From the NCBI RefSeq assembly GCF_900167945.1, contig NZ_FUZA01000005.1, positions 264,601-328,600 of the forward strand: DNA of 64,000 bases, written 5' to 3'. The first letter of the stretch is position 1, and each line of letters opens with the position of its first letter. The stretch comes from Dyadobacter psychrophilus (lineage in GTDB: Bacteria; Bacteroidota; Bacteroidia; Cytophagales; Spirosomataceae). Under the pieces are notes generated by a model. It was given only the letters and a program-made list of their open reading frames with translations, made no database searches and was not told the DNA's origin. A program made the position numbers and the translations under genes. Positions 44,198 to 51,725 of this stretch are shown here, one piece after another.

Positions 44198-45772
44198 TTA
44201 ATATGCAATCTTGTTTAAATAAAAAACATTGCGTCTTCCGCGCGTTTGCGGATCGCCCGCGGCATTGATAATGCGCTGCTCGCCCCATGCCAGATAAAAG
44301 TTGTTATACCAGTAATCAATGTCGTCAGTGCTGGTTTTTCTCACTTTATCGCCCTCTACATTGGTTTCGTTCGGGATCACCCGGTCGCTGTCAACCACCT
44401 GGTTTCCCTTGATGATCTTACTCCGGATGGCTCCGTTGTGGCTGTAAACGAGGCGTGAATTACCATTTGTAAAAGTCTGCACTTTGATTTTTTCGCGCAA
44501 ATCCATGCTTTTTACATTGTCAAAATTGATACTGTTATCCCAAAGCAATTTGCCGTTTTCATCCACGTCGGCCACAACGGCGTGCGTGTAGGTGAATCCG
44601 TCGAAAACTTGCTGGTTATAACCGCGCCCTCCGTACATGGGATTCCATAAATAAGGATTGTAAAGCCCCATTCCAAAAGGATAACCCATCATTCCGCCAT
44701 AACCAAGACCACCCATCATGGTTGGGTTCTGGTAACGATATTCAGGGTAAAAAACCTCCGCCACTAACAGAAAGTTATTGTTTTTGGGAACAATGTCATG
44801 CACAAGCAGCCGGTAATTCAATTTCAGATCGTTGCCGCTTTCTTTCTTTTTGCGGATACGTTTCTCCATTTTTTCCTGCTGCCGCTCATTCATGAAATTA
44901 AAAAAGTTCTTAAACTCGGTAAAGCTGTGGTAACGGGTGAAAACAGGCTCATTACCAATGATTTTACTAATATAAAGTCCCTGGGAGGCGGCGTTGGCCG
45001 TGCTTTGCATATTCCGGTAACCATACGTGCCAATAACGATCCTTACCGAATCGTTAAGCACTTGTAACCTGCCACTTAGCAAAGAATAATCGTCCTCCGG
45101 ATCAACCGAAACCTGCGCATAAAGCTCGCCGGTTTCCTCATACGAACGAGCAACAATGCGGGTTTGTCTTCCTTTTTTTACTGCAAAACAAACATTCACC
45201 AAATGATGCGCTGTGTCCACTTCAACGGTCTGGATGGCATTGGAGCCTTTGATAGCGGACGGTAAGATCTTCGTTTGTGCTGTCCTGAGCTGGGTTAAGA
45301 TCAAAACGGGTTCATTCCTGACCATTCCGGCCATGAAAACAGAGTAACCCAATGTTTTGAAATCGGTAATCTCAAAACGGTCGACCGTGTTGATCGTAAA
45401 TGTTTCCACAAATCCGGGGCCCACATTCACTTTTACGATCTGATATAACGAACTCCGGTATTTACTAAAAAGCAAAAACACCGCCTGCCCGTCATAGGAA
45501 GCGGTTATATAGTCCAGATTGGCTTCAATAGGTCCGTCTATCGACCATACGCGTTCCAGATTTGTATCAAATTTCTGAACATTGAATGTGCCTTTTTCGG
45601 GTTTTGAAATAAGCAGAACACCTTGTGAGCCCAACGGCACAGTTTGGTAGGCCATATTTCCCGACAAAGGTAATTCTATTCTCTTAACACCTTGTGCAGC
45701 AGTAAGTAACGATGCTGTGGTAAGGATAAAAAGCAAAGAGATCTGACGAAATGCTGAAAAATTAAGATTCAT
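44198..45772 (-). CDS. Exported protein of unknown function with Gly/Met/Tyr-rich segment
   Basis: The frame is open from 45925, but the start taken is ATG 45772, giving a signal peptide (LLFILTTASLLTAAQG) and 524 residues. The earlier codons have no signal and lie inside the upstream gene. I do not recognise the family. The first 300 residues are beta-strand-rich, like a propeller (KFDTNLERVWSIDGPIEANL). A charged helix QQEKMEKRIRKKKESG is followed by a low-complexity stretch of Gly, Met, Tyr and Pro (minus-strand segment at about 44590-44720). The start overlaps the EVE-domain gene by 11 bases. An outer-membrane or periplasmic location is likely. Confidence 0.7.
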   Translation of the reverse strand: MNLNFSAFRQISLLFILTTASLLTAAQGVKRIELPLSGNMAYQTVPLGSQGVLLISKPEKGTFNVQKFDTNLERVWSIDGPIEANLDYITASYDGQAVFLLFSKYRSSLYQIVKVNVGPGFVETFTINTVDRFEITDFKTLGYSVFMAGMVRNEPVLILTQLRTAQTKILPSAIKGSNAIQTVEVDTAHHLVNVCFAVKKGRQTRIVARSYEETGELYAQVSVDPEDDYSLLSGRLQVLNDSVRIVIGTYGYRNMQSTANAASQGLYISKIIGNEPVFTRYHSFTEFKNFFNFMNERQQEKMEKRIRKKKESGNDLKLNYRLLVHDIVPKNNNFLLVAEVFYPEYRYQNPTMMGGLGYGGMMGYPFGMGLYNPYLWNPMYGGRGYNQQVFDGFTYTHAVVADVDENGKLLWDNSINFDNVKSMDLREKIKVQTFTNGNSRLVYSHNGAIRSKIIKGNQVVDSDRVIPNETNVEGDKVRKTSTDDIDYWYNNFYLAWGEQRIINAAGDPQTRGRRNVFYLNKIAY

Positions 45773-46172
45773 GTGCCAATGCAACAATAATGTCGAATTC
45801 TTCGCGCTTGACCGGCACCACCGAAAGTCTGGACAAGCGTACGAGCTCCATATTTTTGAGAATATCGTGTTTTTTGATTTGTTCAAGAGTAACCGTTTTT
45901 GGGAAATGTTCCACCGGAACCACATTCACTACGACCCAATCACCTGTGTCAATGGTTGGATCAGGATAGTGTTCTTTTGAAACTTTTGCCAAACCGACCA
46001 CTTCCTTGCCAATGTTGCTATGATAAAAAAGAACGAGATCGCCTTTCTTCATCGCCATCAGGTTGTTGCGGGCAGCGAAGTTTCTGACCCCATCCCACAT
46101 GCCTTCTTTTTCTTTTACAAGATGATCCCAGGAATATTTATTTGGTTCACTTTTTACGAGCCAATGGTTCAT
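45762..46172 (-). CDS. EVE domain-containing protein
   Basis: 136 residues, exactly a single EVE (PUA-like) domain. The N-terminus MNHWLVKSEPNKYSWDHLVK, WDGVRNFAARNNL and GDLVLFYHSN are hallmarks of EVE/thymocyte-nuclear-protein-1 family members, which bind modified bases or nucleic acids. No restriction or modification genes are adjacent, so a housekeeping nucleic-acid role is more likely than defence. The 3' end overlaps the next gene start by 11 bases. Confidence 0.9.
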   Translation of the reverse strand: MNHWLVKSEPNKYSWDHLVKEKEGMWDGVRNFAARNNLMAMKKGDLVLFYHSNIGKEVVGLAKVSKEHYPDPTIDTGDWVVVNVVPVEHFPKTVTLEQIKKHDILKNMELVRLSRLSVVPVKREEFDIIVALAHES

Positions 46173-46225
46173 GAATTAAAGTTTGGTTTTAAACGAATTT
46201 TGTAGATGAAAAACACATCCCGGGA

Positions 46226-47050
46226 TCAGGGAAATTTCGGGTATTTGCTGAAATCAGGCTTTCTTTTTTCAAGAAATGACTTTTGGCCTTCTTTCGCTTC
46301 TTCGCTCAGATAATAAAGCAATGTTGCATTTCCAGCCAATTCCTGGATTCCAGCCTGTCCGTCAAGCTCCGCATTGAAAGAGCTTTTGAGCATTCTGATA
46401 GACAACGGGCTCTTTTCCTGAATTTTTTTACACCATTCAACGGTTGTTGTTTCCAGATCTTCCAACGGAACGACTTTGTTGACCAAACCCATTTGTAGTG
46501 CTTCCTGCGCGTCGTACTGATCGCATAGGAACCAAATTTCGCGTGCTTTTTTCTGTCCCACAACACGTGCCAGATAAGACGCGCCAAATCCGCCGTCGAA
46601 GCTTCCCACTTTTGGCCCCGTTTGTCCAAATCTGGCATTTTCAGCTGCTATGGAAAGGTCGCAGATCACATGCAGCACGTGTCCGCCGCCAATTGCCCAG
46701 CCTGCTACCATTGCGATAACGGCCTTAGGGATAGAGCGTATCATGCGTTGCAGATCGAGTACATTCAAGCGCGGCACATGGTCGTCGCCAATGTAACCGC
46801 CGTGCCCGCGAACCGATTGATCGCCACCGGAACAGAATGCCTTTCCGCCTTCTCCGGTTAAAATAATGACATCGATCCGTGTGTCTTCCCGGCAAATATG
46901 CATCGCATCGATCATTTCCGTAACGGTGAGCGGCGTGAATGCGTTGTGTTTATGCGGGCGATTTATGCTTATTTTTGCAATGCCTTCGTGAAGCGTAAAA
47001 AGGATTTCCTCGTATTCTTTAATGGTTTCCCACTGAATTGAACTTGACAT
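46226..47050 (-). CDS. menB: 1,4-dihydroxy-2-naphthoyl-CoA synthase
   Basis: 274 residues of the crotonase superfamily with MenB-specific sequence: ISINRPHKHNAFTPLTVTEM, AFCSGGDQSVRGHGGYIGDD (the oxyanion and flexible loop), AMVAGWAIGGGHVLHVICDL and FGQTGPKVGSFDGGFGASYL, ending in PDFSKYPKFP as typical MenB does. It closes the second ring of the naphthoquinone in menaquinone biosynthesis. It diverges from menE. Other men genes are not in the window. Confidence 0.97.
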   Translation of the reverse strand: MSSSIQWETIKEYEEILFTLHEGIAKISINRPHKHNAFTPLTVTEMIDAMHICREDTRIDVIILTGEGGKAFCSGGDQSVRGHGGYIGDDHVPRLNVLDLQRMIRSIPKAVIAMVAGWAIGGGHVLHVICDLSIAAENARFGQTGPKVGSFDGGFGASYLARVVGQKKAREIWFLCDQYDAQEALQMGLVNKVVPLEDLETTTVEWCKKIQEKSPLSIRMLKSSFNAELDGQAGIQELAGNATLLYYLSEEAKEGQKSFLEKRKPDFSKYPKFP

Positions 47051-47116
47051 AATTCGGAATGTAAATGAATAATCTGGCGTTAAAAAGTTAACTATAACCG
47101 CCGTTAACTCGTTCGC

Positions 47117-47142
47117 AACAATCTGCGAAATTACAGATTGTT
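47117..47142. promoter_or_regulatory. Inverted repeat in the menB-menE divergent region
   Basis: AACAATCTG (47117-47125) and CAGATTGTT (47134-47142) are perfect 9-bp arms around an 8-base spacer. Two copies of GTTAAC at 47087-47092 and 47103-47108 lie nearby, 16 bases apart centre to centre. Either could be an operator shared by the two menaquinone genes, or the repeat may be a leader hairpin. Confidence 0.4.
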
Positions 47143-47162
47143 TGGGTTTCCTTCAAAAACAA

Positions 47163-48248
47163 ATGAATAACTTTCCAATGTCCTGGAACACAAGTACAAC
47201 CGCCATCAGAACCCAACAACGGCCCGAACATCCCTACTTTGGCAAAGCGTATGATTTCATGCAATCGTGGCTGAATGGCGCGCAAACATTCACATTGCAA
47301 ACATCCGGCTCAACCGGCGATCCCAAGCCTATTGAAGTCCAAAGAAGTCAGCTGGTCAGCAGTGCGCGAATGACCGGCAAGGCGCTTGATCTGGGAAAAG
47401 GAACGCGCGCGCTGGTTTGTCTGAATGTACATTATATAGCGGGGTTAATGATGCTTGTTCGTGGGATGGAGCTGGATTGGAAAATGACGATCATCGAGCC
47501 GTCGGCCAACCCGCTGCTTGATATTGAGGAAAATGCAATGTTCGATTTTGCTGCATTAGTGCCATTGCAATTGCTTGCTATTCTTGAAAATCCAAAAACG
47601 AAACATCAGGTTAACGGGTTAGGGAAAGTTCTGCTCGGTGGCGCACCAGTTAATGTCTCTTTGCAAAAGGAAATTGAGAGACAAAGCATTCCGGTTTACC
47701 AGAGTTACGGCATGACTGAAACCGTTTCGCACATTGCGTTGCGCAGGTTGAACGGAGAAAATATTTCGGAAGATTACCACTTCCTGCCGAACATTAATTT
47801 TGGTACGGACGAGCGCGGCTGTCTGCACATTTCCGGCCCGGTTACTAATGGGCAGGTTGTTCAGACGAATGATCTGGTTGAGATTTCAGGAAACACATTT
47901 AAATGGATCGGACGCGCTGACAATGTGATCAATTCGGGCGGTGTGAAGATTGTCTTGGACAAAGTGGACACCAATGTTGGAGAGGTTTTTTATGATTTGA
48001 AAGTCACAAATGCGTTTTTTAATTGGTATATTTCTGATGAAAAATTAGGTCAGAAATTGGTTTTGGTGGTTGAAGGAACTGCAAATGCTTCTTTGGCTGA
48101 GGAAATAATTACGGAAATTAGAAAACGCCTTTCCGCCTATGAAATGCCGAAACATGTTTACTTTGTGCAGCATTTTAGTAAAACCACCACGGACAAGGTC
48201 GACAAGCGGCGCACAGTCCAACAACTTTTAGCATCTCAAAATGGATAA
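47163..48248 (+). CDS. menE: O-succinylbenzoate-CoA ligase-like AMP-binding enzyme
   Basis: 361 residues from ATG 47163 (47178 is also possible; an in-frame TTG at 47142 lies inside the inverted repeat). It is a short ANL-family enzyme as is usual for MenE of Bacteroidota. Motifs: P-loop QTSGSTGDPKPIEVQRSQL, VLLGGAPVNVSLQKEIE, YQSYGMTETVSHIALRRL, WIGRADNVINSGGVKI and C-terminal KTTTDKVDKRRTVQQL with the catalytic Lys. It makes o-succinylbenzoyl-CoA, the substrate for MenB, encoded divergently. Its stop overlaps the following gene by 8 bases. Confidence 0.9.
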   Translation: MNNFPMSWNTSTTAIRTQQRPEHPYFGKAYDFMQSWLNGAQTFTLQTSGSTGDPKPIEVQRSQLVSSARMTGKALDLGKGTRALVCLNVHYIAGLMMLVRGMELDWKMTIIEPSANPLLDIEENAMFDFAALVPLQLLAILENPKTKHQVNGLGKVLLGGAPVNVSLQKEIERQSIPVYQSYGMTETVSHIALRRLNGENISEDYHFLPNINFGTDERGCLHISGPVTNGQVVQTNDLVEISGNTFKWIGRADNVINSGGVKIVLDKVDTNVGEVFYDLKVTNAFFNWYISDEKLGQKLVLVVEGTANASLAEEIITEIRKRLSAYEMPKHVYFVQHFSKTTTDKVDKRRTVQQLLASQNG

Positions 48249-49014
48249 AAATATTCAGATCCCAGGTTACTATATCATCCGTTTTCAAACGGCATCCGTC
48301 GTTCCGGCACCCTATTCGCATTTTTATACATTGAAACTGGACATTGCGTCCAAAGACCAGCTGACGGTTGATTTCGACATTAAATATCTGGATCGCGATG
48401 AACTGGATGAGGATGATCTGCTGGACGAAGGTTTTTCGCCGGACGATGATTACGCATGGAAAGGCAGTGTTCCTGCGATCTGGATCGATCAGTTTCAGGA
48501 CATTATGGCTTCGTCCAAGATCATTAGAAAACGGGAAGAGAGTGAATTTGAGGACTTTATAGAAATTGAACTGGATGAGAATGGTAAAATGGTGACCATT
48601 TATCCGGTTGATAAGGAACGCTGGTCGTATTTCTTACAGGAATTTATGCAGGCCGTTTTCGAAGCGGGTGGGAGAGAGAAGCCGTTTGAGCTTACTTTTC
48701 TGGAAATTGACGATGAAAAACAGAAGCAATTGGATTTACGGGCATCTTTCGCGGAAAAGTCGTTTACGGTTGTGAAGGACAAGGCCCAGGCCCGGAAACT
48801 GGAATGGTCACAGCTGCAAAAAATCATGGATACGGTTTACAAAGCCGAATTTGTGCCGGATAATGCTTCGGATAAGAAGCCTTCGAAAAAGGGAAAATAC
48901 ATTACTGCCGGAGACGGACTTTGGTATCAGATGGGCGTAGCGATCCTCGAAACGACGAATAAAAGCCGTGATCTGGAAAAAATTGAAGCATTGTTCAATG
49001 CTTTGTCCAAATAA
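48241..49014 (+). CDS. Hypothetical protein coupled to menE
   Basis: 257 residues with no signal peptide or membrane helix. It is strongly acidic in the first half (DIKYLDRDELDEDDLLDEGF). The two halves look alpha/beta: YYIIRFQTASVVPAPYSHFY at the N-terminus, SYFLQEFMQAVFEAGGREKP in the middle, and KIMDTVYKAEFVPDN later. I do not recognise the family. The 8-base overlap (ATGGATAA) with the menE stop indicates coupled translation. It converges head-on with the XRE-type gene with no intergenic gap. It might act in quinone synthesis or simply share the promoter. Confidence 0.75.
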   Translation: MDKNIQIPGYYIIRFQTASVVPAPYSHFYTLKLDIASKDQLTVDFDIKYLDRDELDEDDLLDEGFSPDDDYAWKGSVPAIWIDQFQDIMASSKIIRKREESEFEDFIEIELDENGKMVTIYPVDKERWSYFLQEFMQAVFEAGGREKPFELTFLEIDDEKQKQLDLRASFAEKSFTVVKDKAQARKLEWSQLQKIMDTVYKAEFVPDNASDKKPSKKGKYITAGDGLWYQMGVAILETTNKSRDLEKIEALFNALSK

Positions 49015-50106
49015 TTAAGATCTGTATTGGTTCAGTTCCTGCTGCAATTCATCCACCAGCAGGCTGACCCTTTCCAATGAAGGCTGGGGCGTAGGCAGTT
49101 GCAGACTCACAAAGGCCTTCACTTCCCAAACTTCCTGCACATCCTGCAAGGGAACTTCAAGCTCTTCCACATCGGCTACATCGGAGGTTAGCAGCAAAAT
49201 GCCGGAGGTTTTAACCTGGTTAAATGCGGTTCTGTACACGAAACCGTGACCGCGCAGCACGAAAATATACTGCATGCCATCCTTAATGTCGTACCAGTTC
49301 CGCACAAATGTTCCAACAAGGATCGAGCCTGGATATGCGAAATCAGAACCGCTTTCAAATGCACGGTAATAACCCATTGGCAGGTTAGGGAGCTGGAAAA
49401 CGGGTAATTGATTCAGATAACCCGGATTCTGGAAATTAGCCAGATATTCAGCTTGTAAGTTTTTCGCAACCCATTGAATAGTAGGGTAGTTAACCACCTT
49501 TTCTTCAACCTGGGCATTAAACTGACTGCCCTGGAATTGATTGTTAAAAACCGGCAACTGAGCATCCGGGCGAACATTAACCGGGGGATTTTGTATCAAA
49601 GGCTGATTCTGCGCAACCGGCTGATTTTGGAAAATGGGCTGGGCAGGTGCAATTGGCTGCGCAACTGGCACGGGCTGGCTTTGCGGCTCACCATTCACCG
49701 GTTTGAAATTAACCTGCTTGGAAACCATCCTGATCTCAGGCTCCTGCTGCTGGTATTTTTCAATGATCTTAGACAAAGGCTGCGGCTCTGAAAAGGCCGG
49801 AATGCGCGTCTGCGCAGGCGTAGGGACATTACCGGAATGCGAAACCGTCATAGGACGACCAGCATTCATAGGCAAAGACATATCCGGCGTTTCCCGTAAT
49901 TTTCTGAGGTCATTTTTGAGCAGATTGTCTACCGTAATGCCAAATGCCGCCGCCATATTTTTCAAATTGGTCAGATTGGGATTCGCACGGGCTTCTTCGT
50001 AAGCGCCAAGCAATGAGCGCTTTATCGCGATCTTTCTAGCAAATTGCTCTTGGGTCAGGCCGTTGAGCCTTCTGAGATATTTGATGTTATTGCTTACGAT
50101 GCTCAT
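49015..50106 (-). CDS. XRE-family transcriptional regulator with Pro/Gln/Asn-rich linker
   Basis: 363 residues. An HTH_3 domain fills residues 1-65 (NNIKYLRRLNGLTQEQFARK, RSLLGAYEEARANPNLTNL). Residues ~75-205 are a low-complexity linker with repeated QPI/QNQP units (PIAPAQPIFQNQPVAQNQPL). The C-terminal ~150 residues (FESGSDFAYPGSILVGTFVR, then IFVLRGHGFVYRT) look like a LexA/S24-type beta domain without an evident Ser-Lys dyad, so self-cleavage is unlikely. The regulon is unknown. It lies 18 bases upstream of nothing on its own strand except folD, whose stop is at 50125; the two stand as separate units. Confidence 0.85.
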   Translation of the reverse strand: MSIVSNNIKYLRRLNGLTQEQFARKIAIKRSLLGAYEEARANPNLTNLKNMAAAFGITVDNLLKNDLRKLRETPDMSLPMNAGRPMTVSHSGNVPTPAQTRIPAFSEPQPLSKIIEKYQQQEPEIRMVSKQVNFKPVNGEPQSQPVPVAQPIAPAQPIFQNQPVAQNQPLIQNPPVNVRPDAQLPVFNNQFQGSQFNAQVEEKVVNYPTIQWVAKNLQAEYLANFQNPGYLNQLPVFQLPNLPMGYYRAFESGSDFAYPGSILVGTFVRNWYDIKDGMQYIFVLRGHGFVYRTAFNQVKTSGILLLTSDVADVEELEVPLQDVQEVWEVKAFVSLQLPTPQPSLERVSLLVDELQQELNQYRS

Positions 50107-50124
50107 TGTAAAATGCCTTTAAGG

Positions 50125-51006
50125 TTATTGGTAAATCTCCTTCTTCGCAGCTTTGAACGTGTTGGTTAACAACCCGCATATGGTCATCAACCCAACGCCT
50201 CCCGGAACGGGCGTAATGTAACTTGCTTTGGGGGCAACGTCATTGAAGTTAACGTCCCCCTTGATGGCAAAACCGCTTTTCTTGGTTTCATCCACAACCC
50301 TTGTAATGCCTACGTCAATCACCACTGCTCCTTCTTTAACGTAATCAGCGGTCACAAATTCTGGCCTGCCCAGTGCAACGATCAAAATATCGGCAGTTTG
50401 GCAGATTTCTTTCAGATTTTGCGTTTTTGAATGCGTAATGGTCACGGTGCAATTGCCAGGATATTCGTTGCGTTGCATCAATATGCTCATCGGCAGGCCC
50501 ACGATCTGGCTACGGCCGATTACTACGCAATGTTTGCCGCTGGTTTCAATTTTGGCACGAATGAGCATTTCCAGAATACCGAATGGCGTTGCCGAAATGT
50601 AGGCAGGAAGTCCTTTGCACATTTTACCCACATTCACCGGGTGAAAACCATCCACATCTTTGGCTGGACTGACGGCTTCCATAATGGTGTTTTCAGAAAT
50701 ATGCTTAGGCAAAGGAAGCTGCACAATGAATCCGTCCACGTCGGCATCGTTATTTAATCCTTCCACCGCTTCCAGAAGTTCTTTTTCACTTATTTCAGGT
50801 CCGAACCTCAATAATGTCGAGGTGAACCCAATTTCTTCGCAGCTCCTGATTTTGGAAGCAACATATGTCTCACTTGCACCGTCCGCACCCACAAGGATTG
50901 CCGCTAAATGGGGCTTTTTGCCGCCATTGGCGATCCACGCTTCCACTTCGTTTTTTATTTCAAACTTAATTTGGGATGAAATTGCTTTCCCGTCTAGTAA
51001 CTGCAT
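50125..51006 (-). CDS. folD: Bifunctional methylenetetrahydrofolate dehydrogenase/cyclohydrolase
   Basis: 293 residues, typical FolD length. Signatures: AILVGADGASETYVASKIRS with the catalytic Lys, GFIVQLPLPKHISENTIMEA, DGFHPVNVGKM, and the NADP-binding VVIGRSQIVGLPMSILM, then ITPVPGGVGLMTICGLL. It oxidises 5,10-methylene-THF to 10-formyl-THF in one-carbon metabolism. Its start shares one base with the stop of the upstream sirtuin gene (TAATG), so the pair is translationally coupled. Confidence 0.97.
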   Translation of the reverse strand: MQLLDGKAISSQIKFEIKNEVEAWIANGGKKPHLAAILVGADGASETYVASKIRSCEEIGFTSTLLRFGPEISEKELLEAVEGLNNDADVDGFIVQLPLPKHISENTIMEAVSPAKDVDGFHPVNVGKMCKGLPAYISATPFGILEMLIRAKIETSGKHCVVIGRSQIVGLPMSILMQRNEYPGNCTVTITHSKTQNLKEICQTADILIVALGRPEFVTADYVKEGAVVIDVGITRVVDETKKSGFAIKGDVNFNDVAPKASYITPVPGGVGLMTICGLLTNTFKAAKKEIYQ

Positions 51007-51692
51007 TATTTATTAGTAATATTTTTGATAAGAATTTCCATTCCAGTTGTTGCCTTTTCCTGAATGAATGTCATATTGGATTTCAGGCTGATATCCGGTT
51101 TTGCAGGATCAATAATGTAAATGGGTTTGCCTGCACCAACGTAATGCACGAGTCCCGCGGCTGGATAAACGGCCAGTGAAGTGCCTACGACGACGAAAAT
51201 GTCAGCTTCTTCAGTCACTTCCATTGCGATTTCCATCATCGGCACTTCCTCGCCAAACCACACAATGTGCGGCCTTAACTGACTTCCCAGCTCACAAAGA
51301 TCACCCGTTTTTAGCTCCCAGGACGACATTTCGTAAACAAGGTCCGGGTTTTTCGTGCTTCGGGATTTGAAAAGTTCGCCATGCAAATGGATCACATTCG
51401 AAGATCCGGCGATTTCATGCAGATTATCAACATTTTGCGTAATAATGGTTACATCGAAATCTTTTTCCAGCTCCACGAGTGCGTAGTGTGCCGCGTTGGG
51501 TTTCACGGTTGCGGCCTGCTTTCTGCGCTGATTATAAAAGTCCAGAACAAGTTCCTGATTGCGCTGCCAGGCTTCAGGCGTGGCTACGTCTTCAATGCGA
51601 AAATTGTCCCACAAGCCTCCGTTGTCGCGGAATGTACTGATCCCGCTTTCGGCGCTGATCCCCGCGCCCGACAGCACTACAAGTTTTTTCAT
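51006..51692 (-). CDS. cobB: NAD-dependent protein deacylase (sirtuin, CobB-type)
   Basis: 228 residues of the class III sirtuin type: GAGISAESGISTFRDNGGLW, TIITQNVDNLHEIAGSSNVI with the catalytic His in HLHGELF, LRPHIVWFGEEVPMMEI, and the C-terminal VVGTSLAVYPAAGLVHYV. The Tyr/Arg pair of desuccinylases is represented by the Y-N-x-R sequence (LDFYNQRRKQ), so it may remove succinyl as well as acetyl groups. It removes lysine acyl marks using NAD. It lies 33 bases after topA and overlaps folD by one base. Confidence 0.93.
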   Translation of the reverse strand: MKKLVVLSGAGISAESGISTFRDNGGLWDNFRIEDVATPEAWQRNQELVLDFYNQRRKQAATVKPNAAHYALVELEKDFDVTIITQNVDNLHEIAGSSNVIHLHGELFKSRSTKNPDLVYEMSSWELKTGDLCELGSQLRPHIVWFGEEVPMMEIAMEVTEEADIFVVVGTSLAVYPAAGLVHYVGAGKPIYIIDPAKPDISLKSNMTFIQEKATTGMEILIKNITNK

Positions 51693-51725
51693 GATTTAGA
51701 TTTCTAGTGTGTAACTGATTTATTT

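Noticed and set aside
45762..46172. EVE protein as part of a modification-dependent restriction system
   Set aside because: The domain stands alone with no fused nuclease, and neighbours are rRNA methyltransferase-like, TPR and menaquinone genes.
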